This document shows, in pieces, positions 41,834 to 51,312 of a stretch of DNA of 64,000 nt. The notes beneath the pieces were generated by a model, which saw nothing but the letters and a program-made list of their open reading frames with translations, made no database searches and had not been told where the DNA came from. Source of the stretch: Paenibacillus sp. FSL R7-0337 (GTDB lineage: Bacteria > Bacillota > Bacilli > Paenibacillales > Paenibacillaceae); NCBI RefSeq assembly GCF_037969875.1, contig NZ_CP150218.1, forward strand, positions 620,001-684,000. Direction: 5' to 3'. The position numbers and the translations under genes were made by a program. Each line of letters starts with the position of its first letter. Position 1 is the stretch's first letter.

Positions 41834-44002
41834 ATGGCAAAATATTTATACCGTTTAGGTCATTGGTCAGCAAGCAATGCGAAAGCTGTTATGTATGGAG
41901 GATTTGCAGTTTTAGTGGCATTTGCAATACTTGCGCTAAGCTTGGGGCCAGCGTTCAGTAACAACACATCTATTCCAGGGCTGAAATCCCAAGCAGCGAT
42001 TGATCTGTTAAACAAAGAATTCGCCGGACCACAGGAAGATGGGGGACAAACCCGGCTCGTCATGAAAGCACCACAAGGTCAAAGCTTGTCCTCAGAAGCC
42101 TCTCAGACCGTCATTCAGAAAACACAAAAAGAGATTATGGAAGATCCGCAAGTGAAGTCCGTAGCCGGACCTTATGATAACCGGTCGCTAAATGCGGACA
42201 AGACGATAGCCTACATGGACATCACCTACAAAACACCTGCTGGTGAAGTCACAGAAGCTTCCAGAGAACATATCACAGCTGTAGCTGAAAACATGCACTT
42301 CTCAGACTGGCAAGCTGAACTGACGGGGTCTGCTTACGTCCAGATGAAAATCATGGGTCCGTCAGAAGTCATCGGTGTACTCATCGCTTTTCTGGTTCTG
42401 TCTATCACCTTCAGTTCCTTCCTGCTCGGAGTATTGCCAATTGCAACTGCAGTGGTAGGCCTCGGGATTGGCTTGCTCGGTGTAATAATCGGCTCTAATA
42501 TGCTGGATATTCCCTCAACCTCCATGGCGCTCGCCGCTATGCTTGGGCTGGCGGTGGGCATAGACTACGCGCTCTTTATTGTCTCCAGGTTCCGTCAACA
42601 ATTGGCCGCGGGCTATAGCAACCGGGAATCAATAGCGATCGCAAATGCTACAGCAGGCAGCTCCGTAGTCTTCGCAGCCATAACGGTGATCATCGGACTG
42701 GCCGGTCTGGCCGTCGTGAACATTCCGTTTCTGACAGCTATGGGGCTGGCTGGTGCATTCTGTGTATTGTTAGCCATGTTCACCTCGATCATCCTGGTTC
42801 CTGCTGTGCTCAGCGCGGTGGGGAGCAAGGTCACTGCTTCAAGCGGAAACAAGTGGCTGAAGCCTCGTAAACGGATGAACGCAAAAAGTAACCGTCTGGG
42901 GCATTTTGTAACAAGTAAGCCTTGGACGATAGTTATTCTAGGAATGATCTTGCTGGGTGTAATTGCCTTACCGTTCTCACATCTGCAGTTGGGGAGTTCC
43001 GACGACGGGCTGAAATCAACGGAAAAAAAGGAGCGCCGGGCTTATGACCTGCTCTCGGAAGGGTACGGCGAAGGCTATCACAGTCCGCTCATTGTTCTGG
43101 CCGTTGCCGAAGGTGAAGGAGATTTCATGACCAATGTATCAAGCGGGGTAAAGGAACTGGAGACTATTTCCAATATAGGCACGGTATCACCGGCTATTCC
43201 CGGACCGTCCGGAGAAGTTGCACTGATCAATATTATCCCGGCGACGGGGCCGCATGATATGGAAACGACTAAGCTTATAGATGCAATCAGAGATCAGGCT
43301 CCTGATATTCTAGAGAAGAACCATGTGGAATTTATGGTCACAGGCGGCACAGCCGTTAATCTTGAGATTTCGCAGAATCTGAGTGATGCGCTGCCTAAAT
43401 TCTGTCTCATCATCGTCGGACTGGCGTTTCTACTGCTGATGGTCGTATTCCGTTCGCTGCTGGTGCCAGTGAAGGCGGTGCTGGGTTTTATTCTATCTCT
43501 TGCAGCAACCTTTGGATTTGTAGTCTTTGTCGTTCAGGATGGTCATCTGGGCAGCGTCTTTGGCTTCTATGGTGCAGGTCCGGTTCTAAACTTTCTTCCC
43601 ATCATCGTTGTAGGCATTCTTTTTGGCCTTGCGATGGATTATGAGGTTTTCCTCGTTAGCCGGATGCGTGAAGAATTCAAACATACAGGGGATGCCAAAC
43701 AAGCCGTGCTGGCGGGAATGGGGCACAGTGGCGGTGTAGTAACAGCAGCGGGTCTGATTATGATCTCCGTATTTACCGGCTTCATGCTGGCCGAAGATCC
43801 GATTATCAAGTCTATGGGCTTCGCACTTGCCTTTGGTATTCTCTTCGATGCCTTTGTAGTAAGACTGCTCATCGTTCCGGCTGTTATGACCCTAATGGGT
43901 AAATCCGCATGGTATCTGCCGAAATGGCTGGACCGGATCTTGCCCAACCTTGACATTGAAGGTGAATCAGTAATGAAAGAGTTGGAGCGTAATGCTGCTT
44001 AG
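41834..44002 (+). CDS. MMPL-family RND-type transporter, YdfJ-like
   Basis: 722 residues from ATG 41834 (GGGAGG ten nt upstream; frame open from 41816). It has two repeats, each with one span, an extracytoplasmic loop and five or more spans. The conserved MMPL motifs are GLAVGIDYALFIVSRFRQQL in repeat one and GLAMDYEVFLVSRMREEF in repeat two. Family members export lipids or drugs using the proton gradient. It is the probable target of the upstream two-component system and is convergent with a TetR gene. Confidence 0.93.
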   Translation: MAKYLYRLGHWSASNAKAVMYGGFAVLVAFAILALSLGPAFSNNTSIPGLKSQAAIDLLNKEFAGPQEDGGQTRLVMKAPQGQSLSSEASQTVIQKTQKEIMEDPQVKSVAGPYDNRSLNADKTIAYMDITYKTPAGEVTEASREHITAVAENMHFSDWQAELTGSAYVQMKIMGPSEVIGVLIAFLVLSITFSSFLLGVLPIATAVVGLGIGLLGVIIGSNMLDIPSTSMALAAMLGLAVGIDYALFIVSRFRQQLAAGYSNRESIAIANATAGSSVVFAAITVIIGLAGLAVVNIPFLTAMGLAGAFCVLLAMFTSIILVPAVLSAVGSKVTASSGNKWLKPRKRMNAKSNRLGHFVTSKPWTIVILGMILLGVIALPFSHLQLGSSDDGLKSTEKKERRAYDLLSEGYGEGYHSPLIVLAVAEGEGDFMTNVSSGVKELETISNIGTVSPAIPGPSGEVALINIIPATGPHDMETTKLIDAIRDQAPDILEKNHVEFMVTGGTAVNLEISQNLSDALPKFCLIIVGLAFLLLMVVFRSLLVPVKAVLGFILSLAATFGFVVFVVQDGHLGSVFGFYGAGPVLNFLPIIVVGILFGLAMDYEVFLVSRMREEFKHTGDAKQAVLAGMGHSGGVVTAAGLIMISVFTGFMLAEDPIIKSMGFALAFGILFDAFVVRLLIVPAVMTLMGKSAWYLPKWLDRILPNLDIEGESVMKELERNAA

Positions 44003-44019
44003 AGCAATCAATAAGAAAC

Positions 44020-44580
44020 TCAGTTCTCTTCTGCCGGTATAATCGCCATTAAGGATTGGTCAGCCAAAGTGAAGATGAGCTCAGCCAGTTCATGACTGGA
44101 GAGGATAAATCCTTCTTGTATCCATTCTTGAATGATCGCCAGGCTTCCATTGACCAGGTAGGAATAAGTATACCGTTTCAACCGTTCAGGTACGTTGAGT
44201 TGAAGCTGGCTATCAATATTCTTGAGAATTTCATTCAGCAGGCGTTTGGGAAATAACACGTTTTCATTGGAGGTGAGGAGCATGACAGTGAATAGCTCCT
44301 CATCCTTTTTAATGTACTCCAGAAATGCCAGGATATAGGTAGTACCGCTGTCTCCAGCTTCAATTTTATCCAGATAGGCACTTGTGTTATTAATAATCTC
44401 CTGTTCAACTTGTTCAAGCAGGTCGTAAGCATTGGCATAATGTAAGTAGAACGTGGAGCGGTTGATTCCTGCTGAGGTGCACAATTCCTTAACGCTGATT
44501 TGGCTTATATTCTTCTCTTTGAGCAAGCGGATCAAGCTCTGCTTCAACAATAGTTTGGTTAACCGTTCCCGTTGATTCAT
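44020..44580 (-). CDS. TetR-family regulator (DhaS/TetR_C_8-like)
   Basis: 186 residues from ATG 44580 (GGAG about 11 nt upstream); the frame opens at 44625. Helix-turn-helix QISVKELCTSAGINRSTFYLHY (about 27-48, abbreviated to its ends here), then a helical C-terminal domain of the group next to short-chain dehydrogenases. It is divergent from the NAD-dependent epimerase gene; two AGACAC-type operators lie between, one over its own start region and one before the epimerase operon. Confidence 0.9.
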   Translation of the reverse strand: MNQRERLTKLLLKQSLIRLLKEKNISQISVKELCTSAGINRSTFYLHYANAYDLLEQVEQEIINNTSAYLDKIEAGDSGTTYILAFLEYIKKDEELFTVMLLTSNENVLFPKRLLNEILKNIDSQLQLNVPERLKRYTYSYLVNGSLAIIQEWIQEGFILSSHELAELIFTLADQSLMAIIPAEEN

Positions 44581-44619
44581 GGTCAAATCATCTCCAAGCC
44601 ATAAAATTTCTATAAAAAT

Positions 44620-44695
44620 AGACACTGTGATCTCAAATGTCTAAATTACACCAAAGTATAAAACAACTGATGGTTGTTAAATAGACACCGTGTCT
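44620..44695. promoter_or_regulatory. AGACAC-type operators in the TetR/epimerase gap
   Basis: A perfect dyad AGACAC-C-GTGTCT lies at 44683-44695. A second, imperfect copy starts AGACACTGTGATCT at 44620-44633. They probably bind the divergent TetR protein at both promoters. Confidence 0.65.
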
Positions 44696-44752
44696 GTAGT
44701 ATGAAGGTAGACGAATGACTTGTCAATAAACTAATGATGCAGGTGAACAATA

Positions 44753-46270
44753 ATGAAGAAAAAACAGATCATGATTACAGGCGCCGCAGGCAATATGGGT
44801 GGAGAGACATTAAAGCTGCTCATAAACGATCTGGCGAAATGCGACCTGCTGCTCTTTGATTTAGACAACCCGAACAGCCGTGAGAAGCTCCAGCGGTATG
44901 AAGGGCTGAACGGAGTGAAAGTAGTCTATGGTAATTTGTTGGATCGCAGCCTGGTGGATGAATGTGTGAAGGATGCCGACATTATTCTTCATATCGCTGC
45001 CTTTGTTTCCCCTGCAGCTGATGAGTTTCCCGAACGGGCCATGCAGATTAACTATGGTTCGGCCAAAAACATTGTTGACGCCATTAAGAAAAGCGGCCGT
45101 GCAGGGATAACGCGCTTTGTAAATATCGGTACAATTGCTGAGACAGGTGACCGTATGCCGCCGATCCATTGGGGACGTGTGGGCGATCCTCTCAAGCCAA
45201 GTGTGTATGATTACTATGCCGTCTCTAAAATCGCTGCCGAGCGTATGGTGATTGAATCCGGACTCAGCTATTGGGTGAGTCTGCGCCAGACCGGTATTAT
45301 GGGCCCGGCGATGAGCAAGATTCAGGACCCGATTATGTTCCATAACTGTCTGGAGAATGTGCTTGAGTATGTGTCGGACCGGGATTCAGGACGATTAATG
45401 CGTAACCTGTGCATCCAGGATATTGACGGTGAGCTTGATCAGGCATTCTGGCAGCATATTTACAACATTGGCGGTGGCGAAAGCTGCAGAGTGAGCACGC
45501 TCGAGATGTACCAGGTGCTGTACGGCAAGCTTGGCATTACCAATCTGGATCATGTCATCAATCCGAAATGGTATGCCACCCGGAATTTCCATGGACAATA
45601 CTATTTGGATTCCGACAAGCTGGAGGATTATTTCCACTACCGCCGGGATACGATGGAATACTTCTATCAGAGCTACCTCGATAATCTTGGCGCACTCGTC
45701 CCCGTAGCGAAGGTCATCACGAAGCTCCCGGGAGGGCAGAAATTCATGGGGGCTATGATTAAACGTACAATGAAAAAGCAGGCTGTGAAAGAACGCGGAA
45801 CGCTACGTTTTATAGAGGATAATGATCTTGAGAAAATCGATGCTTATTGGGGAAGCAAGGCAAACTGGGAGGCGATTCCGGAGAAGCTGTCCGAAATGAA
45901 GAAATTCTCCGATTGGAATAAAGTGATCAAGCTTGACCACGGTTACGATGAGAATAAGCCAGCCTCAGAGTTAAATATTGAGGATATGAAAGGGGCGGCA
46001 GCCTTCCGCGGTGGCGAATGCCTGTCTGCAGAGATGGAGACGGGCAACTGGACGGATAAGCTTGATTTCAAATGTGCATTCGGCCATACCTTTAATGCCA
46101 GCCCCAAGCTGATTTTGGAGGGAGGACATTTCTGCCCGCGATGTGAGCGCGAAACCTGGAATTACAAAGAACGTGCCAAACGCGAACCGTTCTTCGCCCA
46201 AGTGTGGAACCCTATTCAAGGCAAAGAGGATGGACGGGAATATACAAAAATTGTTTCTGAATTACAATAA
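44753..46270 (+). CDS. NAD-dependent epimerase/dehydratase with C-terminal zinc-binding extension
   Basis: 505 residues. The N-terminal 320 residues are an extended SDR fold: MITGAAGNMGGETL (NAD loop), VVYGNLLD, Thr in NIGTIAE and YxxxK in YYAVSKIAAE. The rest is unusual: a linker with basic helices, then a module of about 60 residues with CAFGHTF and CPRCERE, a C-x-x-x-H ... C-x-x-C zinc-like set. Sugar or steroid-type substrates are handled by such SDRs. It starts the operon epimerase-GH78-phosphotransferase-AraC (gaps 29, 50, 19 bp). Confidence 0.85.
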   Translation: MKKKQIMITGAAGNMGGETLKLLINDLAKCDLLLFDLDNPNSREKLQRYEGLNGVKVVYGNLLDRSLVDECVKDADIILHIAAFVSPAADEFPERAMQINYGSAKNIVDAIKKSGRAGITRFVNIGTIAETGDRMPPIHWGRVGDPLKPSVYDYYAVSKIAAERMVIESGLSYWVSLRQTGIMGPAMSKIQDPIMFHNCLENVLEYVSDRDSGRLMRNLCIQDIDGELDQAFWQHIYNIGGGESCRVSTLEMYQVLYGKLGITNLDHVINPKWYATRNFHGQYYLDSDKLEDYFHYRRDTMEYFYQSYLDNLGALVPVAKVITKLPGGQKFMGAMIKRTMKKQAVKERGTLRFIEDNDLEKIDAYWGSKANWEAIPEKLSEMKKFSDWNKVIKLDHGYDENKPASELNIEDMKGAAAFRGGECLSAEMETGNWTDKLDFKCAFGHTFNASPKLILEGGHFCPRCERETWNYKERAKREPFFAQVWNPIQGKEDGREYTKIVSELQ

Positions 46271-46299
46271 GGAGGAAAACCGCAGGGAGGAACACAATT

Positions 46300-48849
46300 G
46301 TGCTTAGAATAACAAATTTAAAGATAGAAAATATGGAACAAGGCTGTATTACCGACAGAAGTCCTAATATTTCATTTGCGCTCGATTCCGATGTGAAAGG
46401 CGAAAGCTTATTAAGTGCAGTGATAACTATTGGGGACTGGGAATATGAAACCACAGATCAAATCAATAATTTATACAGCGGAGAACTAGAACCCTTCTCA
46501 ACCTATAATGTCCATGTCACTGCAACAGGTTCAAGCGGACAAATTGCTGTTGCCGAAACCTCTTTTGAAACTGGACGCTTGGGAATGCTTTGGCAGGGAA
46601 AGTGGATTACAGATGGAGGTTATGATTTCCCCAAAAAAGTGTCACCTGTTCCAATGACATTCAAGCGTGCGTTCACAACGAAGCAATCCGTCCGCCGTGC
46701 CTGGATTAATGCTACGGCACTCGGCGTCTACGAACTGATGTTGAATGGAGACAAGGTGGGGACGGACTATTTTGCTCCAGGCTTCACCTCTTATGATCAT
46801 CAAATACAATATCAGACGTATGACGTTAGCGGCTTACTCGGGTCTGAGAATATGTTAATCGCTGTCGTAGCCGGGGGCTGGGCAGCCGGCTCCTTCAATT
46901 ACGTCCGTAAGAACAAGATCAGTGCAGACCGGCAAGCCTTTCTGTGCGAATTGCATCTCGAATATACGGACGGATCGTATGAGATCGTGGTAACTGATGA
47001 ATCCTGGCAAGTCTCCGAAGAGGGTAATTACCGGATGGCCGAATGGTATGACGGGGAGACTTATGATGCTACTGTGGATTTGGGACAAATCGCTTGGAAA
47101 CAGGCAACCTTGACAGCTCCACGTAATAGTCCGCTATTATTGGCACAGTACGGAGATCCGGTCCGTGCTCAGGAAGAGATGAAACCAATTTCATGTACTC
47201 ATTCACCCGGCGGTGAAGTGATCTATGATTTCGGTCAGAATTTTGCCGGAGTCATCTCTGCCAAGCTGTCTGGCAAAAAGAATCAGGAGATAATCTTTCG
47301 TCATGCAGAGGTACTTGTTGAGGGGGAGCTGTTCGTTAAATCGCTGCGTACTGCAAAAGCGACAGCGACCTATATCTGTAAAGAGGGTCCGCAAACCTAC
47401 TCTCCACGTCTAACCTATATGGGATTCCGTTATGTTGGTGTCCGGGGAATCAGTGCGGAAGACTTGCAATTATCTGCGCTGGTGCTTCATTCCGATTTTG
47501 AAGAGATAGGTGAATTTGAATGCTCCAATGAACTAATTAATCAATTACACAGCAATATTCGCTGGGGCGGCAAATCTAACTTTGTTGATATTCCTACAGA
47601 CTGCCCGCAGCGTGATGAACGTCAGGGATGGACCGGTGATCTTGCCGTTTTTGCCAGGACTGCCTGCTACAACTTTGATCTAAGCCGGTTTCTGGACAAA
47701 TGGCTGGCAGATATGCGGGCGGAGCAAGCACCAGGTGGAGGCCTCCCTATGGTCATTCCCCGCGCAGGGGACCATTGGCCAAGGATGGCTACCTCTGCTT
47801 GGGGCGACAGCTGCATTCTTGTACCTTGGGCAGAATACCTTGCCCGTGGCGACAAACGGCTGTTGGAGCGGCAATATCCAACGATTAAGAAATTTCTAAA
47901 AGCGGCGAAGTGGTGGTCTGAATTTCTTTCCTTCACTTCTAGCAGCCGTCACGTCTGGCGTTTTCCGTTCCACTTTGGAGATTGGTGTGCACCGGACGAG
48001 ACGGCCAGACAGTGGCTTAAGAAGGGCAAGTGGGTGGGGACAGCTTATTTTTCCAACTCCTGCGGATTGGCTGCCCAAATCGCTGACTTGCTTGGCTATG
48101 AAGAGGATGCCGCATATTACCGGAAGCTAAGATCCAGGATTAATGAAGCTTACCGCCAAGTCTTTACAGATAGCCGAGGCAACCTAAAGAAAGAATTTCA
48201 GACTGCCTACATGCTTCCGCTTCATTTCAATATGACAGAAGGTACAGAGACGGCTGTTATGGCGGACAATCTTGTCCGGCTTGTGCGGGAGGCAGGCAAT
48301 AAGCTAACCACCGGTTTTACAGGAACCCCTTATCTATTATTCGCTCTATCCGATAATGGATACCCCGATAAAGCATATGAGCTGCTGCTTCAGGAAGGCT
48401 GCCCGTCTTGGCTGTATGAAGTTAAAGCCGGAGGAACAACCATCTGGGAACGCTGGGATGCACTACGTCCGGATGGAACAGTAAATATTGGTGATCTTAG
48501 CGGAAACAAAAAGGATGAAGAATCCGGCGGAGGTATGGTCTCCTTCAATCATTATGCGAATGGGGCAGTAGGAGACTGGTTATACAGACGAATGGTTGGA
48601 ATGGAGCCAACCAGCGGAGGGTATAGGACCTTCAAGATTGCCCCCGTCCTCGGAGGCGGAATTACATCAGCCAAAGGCAGTATTAAGACCCCTTATGGAC
48701 GGGTATCTTCTGAATGGAGCATACAGGATAACAAGTTTACTATCCATATTGAAGTTCCGGTATCGGCTCTATGTACCCTTAGTATGCCGAATGGAGAGCA
48801 CTACAAGCTTGAAAGCGGATATTATACGTTCAACTGTGAAGCTATCTAA
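46300..48849 (+). CDS. GH78 alpha-L-rhamnosidase (set 2)
   Basis: 849 residues from GTG 46300 (GGGAGG nine nt upstream). Same layout as the enzyme at 33086: N-terminal beta domains, then the (alpha/alpha)6 barrel with PTDCPQRDERQGWTGDLA and the later Glu in TTIWERWDA. It lacks the long C-terminal tail of the first copy and is clearly a diverged paralogue, not a recent duplicate. Intracellular, as no signal peptide is seen. It removes alpha-L-rhamnose from a glycoside. It is second in an operon with the zinc-tailed epimerase, a phosphotransferase and an AraC regulator. Confidence 0.94.
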   Translation: MLRITNLKIENMEQGCITDRSPNISFALDSDVKGESLLSAVITIGDWEYETTDQINNLYSGELEPFSTYNVHVTATGSSGQIAVAETSFETGRLGMLWQGKWITDGGYDFPKKVSPVPMTFKRAFTTKQSVRRAWINATALGVYELMLNGDKVGTDYFAPGFTSYDHQIQYQTYDVSGLLGSENMLIAVVAGGWAAGSFNYVRKNKISADRQAFLCELHLEYTDGSYEIVVTDESWQVSEEGNYRMAEWYDGETYDATVDLGQIAWKQATLTAPRNSPLLLAQYGDPVRAQEEMKPISCTHSPGGEVIYDFGQNFAGVISAKLSGKKNQEIIFRHAEVLVEGELFVKSLRTAKATATYICKEGPQTYSPRLTYMGFRYVGVRGISAEDLQLSALVLHSDFEEIGEFECSNELINQLHSNIRWGGKSNFVDIPTDCPQRDERQGWTGDLAVFARTACYNFDLSRFLDKWLADMRAEQAPGGGLPMVIPRAGDHWPRMATSAWGDSCILVPWAEYLARGDKRLLERQYPTIKKFLKAAKWWSEFLSFTSSSRHVWRFPFHFGDWCAPDETARQWLKKGKWVGTAYFSNSCGLAAQIADLLGYEEDAAYYRKLRSRINEAYRQVFTDSRGNLKKEFQTAYMLPLHFNMTEGTETAVMADNLVRLVREAGNKLTTGFTGTPYLLFALSDNGYPDKAYELLLQEGCPSWLYEVKAGGTTIWERWDALRPDGTVNIGDLSGNKKDEESGGGMVSFNHYANGAVGDWLYRRMVGMEPTSGGYRTFKIAPVLGGGITSAKGSIKTPYGRVSSEWSIQDNKFTIHIEVPVSALCTLSMPNGEHYKLESGYYTFNCEAI

Positions 48850-48899
48850 CTTCACCGGGGAGTCGAACAGACGCCAACCAGCGGAAAAGTGGAGGGACG

Positions 48900-49904
48900 A
48901 TGAAGAGTACAACAAAATTCAGATTGTCTGAAACGCAAATCGCTAAACTGGTTGAAGTGAATTTTAAAGATGGAGGTCAGCTACGCTCTATTCAGGAGTT
49001 AAAAGGCGGGATGTTTAACGCAGCCTATCTTATCGAAAGAACGGTTGGACTGGAACCGTTTGTTCTAAAAGTATCATCGCCGCCTGAATTCGTGCTGCTC
49101 TCTTATGAACATCATCTCATGCAAACGGAAGTTGAAGTATATCATAAAATATCCGCTGAAACGTCCATACCGGCTCCACGTGTAATTTGCTCTGATTTCA
49201 GCAGAAGCTTAATCCCCAGCGATTACTTCTTTATGAGTGCGCTAAAGGGTCAAAGTATGCACAGTCTTAGAAAAAGGCTCAGCCAGACTCAGAAGGAGAA
49301 CATAAAAAGCAGGTTAGGCGATTATTTTGCGCAGCTGCACCAGATTAGAGGGAATTACTTCGGATATTTCACGGACAAACCGGAATGTCAGTTCTCCTCC
49401 TGGAAGGAAGCCTATCGTCACATGCTGAAATCTATCCTTGCGGACGGAGAGAGGCTGAAGGTAAAACTGCCTTATGAACGCATTGAGAGGGTAGTTAGTA
49501 AGCAGGAGCATTTGCTCGAAGCTGTTACTTCGCCTAGTCTTATCAGCTTCGATCTTTGGCCGGGGAATATTATGCTGGTTCCGAACGGCAATGACTATGA
49601 GATCGAAGCCATAATTGATTTTGAGCGCTCCTTTTGGGGGGACCCGTACGCTGATTTTCCGCCCGCATTTCTTTTGTTCAAAGATGTTAGAGAGGAACAG
49701 GGGTTCTGGAAGAGCTATACCGGCAGACTAAACGATAATAAAGTGCTTGATTCCGAAGATTTAAGACGAATTGAATTATACAAATTGTATATTTTTCTGA
49801 TTATGTCGGTGGAGACGTACAGATATGGATTCATATACGGCAAGCTTCAATATTATTATTCCCAGAAAGTGGTGAATGACTGTCTTAAAAGTCTGGAACT
49901 GTGA
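48900..49904 (+). CDS. APH-fold phosphotransferase
   Basis: 334 residues; GGAGGG precedes ATG 48900. Aminoglycoside-phosphotransferase/choline-kinase fold: nucleotide loop ELKGGMFNAAYL, Lys in FVLKVS, and the catalytic loop SFDLWPGNIM with Asp and Asn in place (the usual His is Phe) followed by IIDFERSFWGDPYADF. ATP or GTP would phosphorylate a hydroxyl on a small molecule. In a rhamnosidase operon it may be a sugar or aglycone kinase rather than a resistance enzyme; that is inference. Confidence 0.85.
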   Translation: MKSTTKFRLSETQIAKLVEVNFKDGGQLRSIQELKGGMFNAAYLIERTVGLEPFVLKVSSPPEFVLLSYEHHLMQTEVEVYHKISAETSIPAPRVICSDFSRSLIPSDYFFMSALKGQSMHSLRKRLSQTQKENIKSRLGDYFAQLHQIRGNYFGYFTDKPECQFSSWKEAYRHMLKSILADGERLKVKLPYERIERVVSKQEHLLEAVTSPSLISFDLWPGNIMLVPNGNDYEIEAIIDFERSFWGDPYADFPPAFLLFKDVREEQGFWKSYTGRLNDNKVLDSEDLRRIELYKLYIFLIMSVETYRYGFIYGKLQYYYSQKVVNDCLKSLEL

Positions 49905-49923
49905 CCATACACGAGGGGAAGGC

Positions 49924-51129
49924 ATGCTCTCGAAGAATGTGCATTTTGTAATGGATTCCTTCTATAATCTTACCGGTCTGCCGATTCGCTACTACACTGG
50001 TAATTCGCTTATACGGATGCTGCCTGATGTTCCTTCGTTCATTGATCCTGCCGTACCGATGCAGCAGCAGCTCCTGCCAAATCAGCAAGCAGTTTACTAC
50101 CGTGTGACGGACGAAATTATGTTCTACGGTGTAATATCGGAGGAGAACGGAGGAGGGGTGTTCGTCGTTGGCCCCGGATTCCACATGAAGCCCTCGGCGG
50201 GCCACTTATCCCGAACGATGATCAACTCTGCGATTGCACGGCAGTATTCAGAAGAATTTACTGCATTTATCAACTGTATCCCGGTGATTACCTTTGAGAA
50301 TTTCTTGAGCGCGCTCTGCTTCCTTCATTTCGCACTGAACCAGAAAAGGCTCGCTGCCGAATCGCTGCTGCTCTCCGGCAACAAGTTCCAGCGCTTCGAA
50401 CCGGACATTCACTCTAATTTATCAGAGATGCTGTATGAGGCTGACGGAGAGCCTCCGGTCCATGACACCTACAATCTGGAGCGCCAGATCATATATTATG
50501 TCCGAAGCGGTTCTACAGATAAGCTGAATGACTTATTCGAAAATACTGTACGTGCTAGGGCAGGAACAATGTCGAAGGATGCGCTGCGTCAGGAGAAGAA
50601 TATTTTCATTTCCACGGCAACACTTGTAACCCGGGCGGCTATCGAAGGCGGACTGGATGTGGAGATGGCCTACCATCTCAGCGATCTGTACATTCAGCAG
50701 GCAGAAAGCCTGACGCGCTTAGATCTGCTGTCTCTTCTTAGGCAGCAGATGGTGCTGGATTGTGCCAAAAGAGTGGAGGAGAATAAGTATCCGGCAGATG
50801 TCTCTTCATTAACAGAGAGCTGTATCCGTCTGATTCGCAAAAGAATGAACACAGCCATTCTGGTTCGGGAGCTGGCACGCGAGCTAGGTGTCAGCGTCTC
50901 CTATCTCTCCCGGATCTTTAAGCGCGACCTGGGGGTCAGCCTGAACGACTATATCAACCGTGAGAAAATCGAGGAATCCAAGTGTCTGCTGGCCTTTTCG
51001 GGCAAGCCGCTCAGTGAGATCAGCAGCTATCTTTGCTTCTCTTCTCAGAGCTATTTTCAGAATTTGTTCAAAAGTGAAACCGGGCTGACTCCTCTCAAGT
51101 ATCGGAATGCTATGCATCATCAAGAATGA
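49924..51129 (+). CDS. AraC-family regulator (set 2)
   Basis: 401 residues from ATG 49924 with GAGGGGAAGG upstream (frame open from 49876, overlapping the phosphotransferase end). Two AraC helix-turn-helices occupy the C-terminal 100 residues (LARELGVSVSYLSRIFKRDLG and PLSEISSYLCFSSQSYFQNLFKSETG, given as ends). The N-terminal region shares length and a FVVGPG patch with the regulator at 31726. It ends the epimerase operon and probably controls set 2, perhaps with the GPH-GH3 unit downstream. No TACCATA box was found before the set-2 genes. Confidence 0.92.
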   Translation: MLSKNVHFVMDSFYNLTGLPIRYYTGNSLIRMLPDVPSFIDPAVPMQQQLLPNQQAVYYRVTDEIMFYGVISEENGGGVFVVGPGFHMKPSAGHLSRTMINSAIARQYSEEFTAFINCIPVITFENFLSALCFLHFALNQKRLAAESLLLSGNKFQRFEPDIHSNLSEMLYEADGEPPVHDTYNLERQIIYYVRSGSTDKLNDLFENTVRARAGTMSKDALRQEKNIFISTATLVTRAAIEGGLDVEMAYHLSDLYIQQAESLTRLDLLSLLRQQMVLDCAKRVEENKYPADVSSLTESCIRLIRKRMNTAILVRELARELGVSVSYLSRIFKRDLGVSLNDYINREKIEESKCLLAFSGKPLSEISSYLCFSSQSYFQNLFKSETGLTPLKYRNAMHHQE

Positions 51130-51173
51130 GCTCGAACAGCTAGATAAAGTCAGTTCCCCCAAAGTCCAAGCAC

Positions 51174-51212
51174 AAAGTCCTGCGTTCATAATGGAATGCG
51201 GGACTTTTTTAA
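51174..51212 (+). terminator. Terminator after the set-2 AraC gene
   Basis: Stem AAAGTCCTGCGTTC (51174-51187) with GAATGCGGGACTTT (51194-51207, two G-T pairs) and a T run. Confidence 0.85.
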
Positions 51213-51312
51213 GCATGTTCAGAAAAACGAAATTAAGGTCACGTTTCTACAATACATTGGTATACGACTACTCTAAACTGAGGATAAATCACATAAAGAA
51301 TGGAGTAGCATA

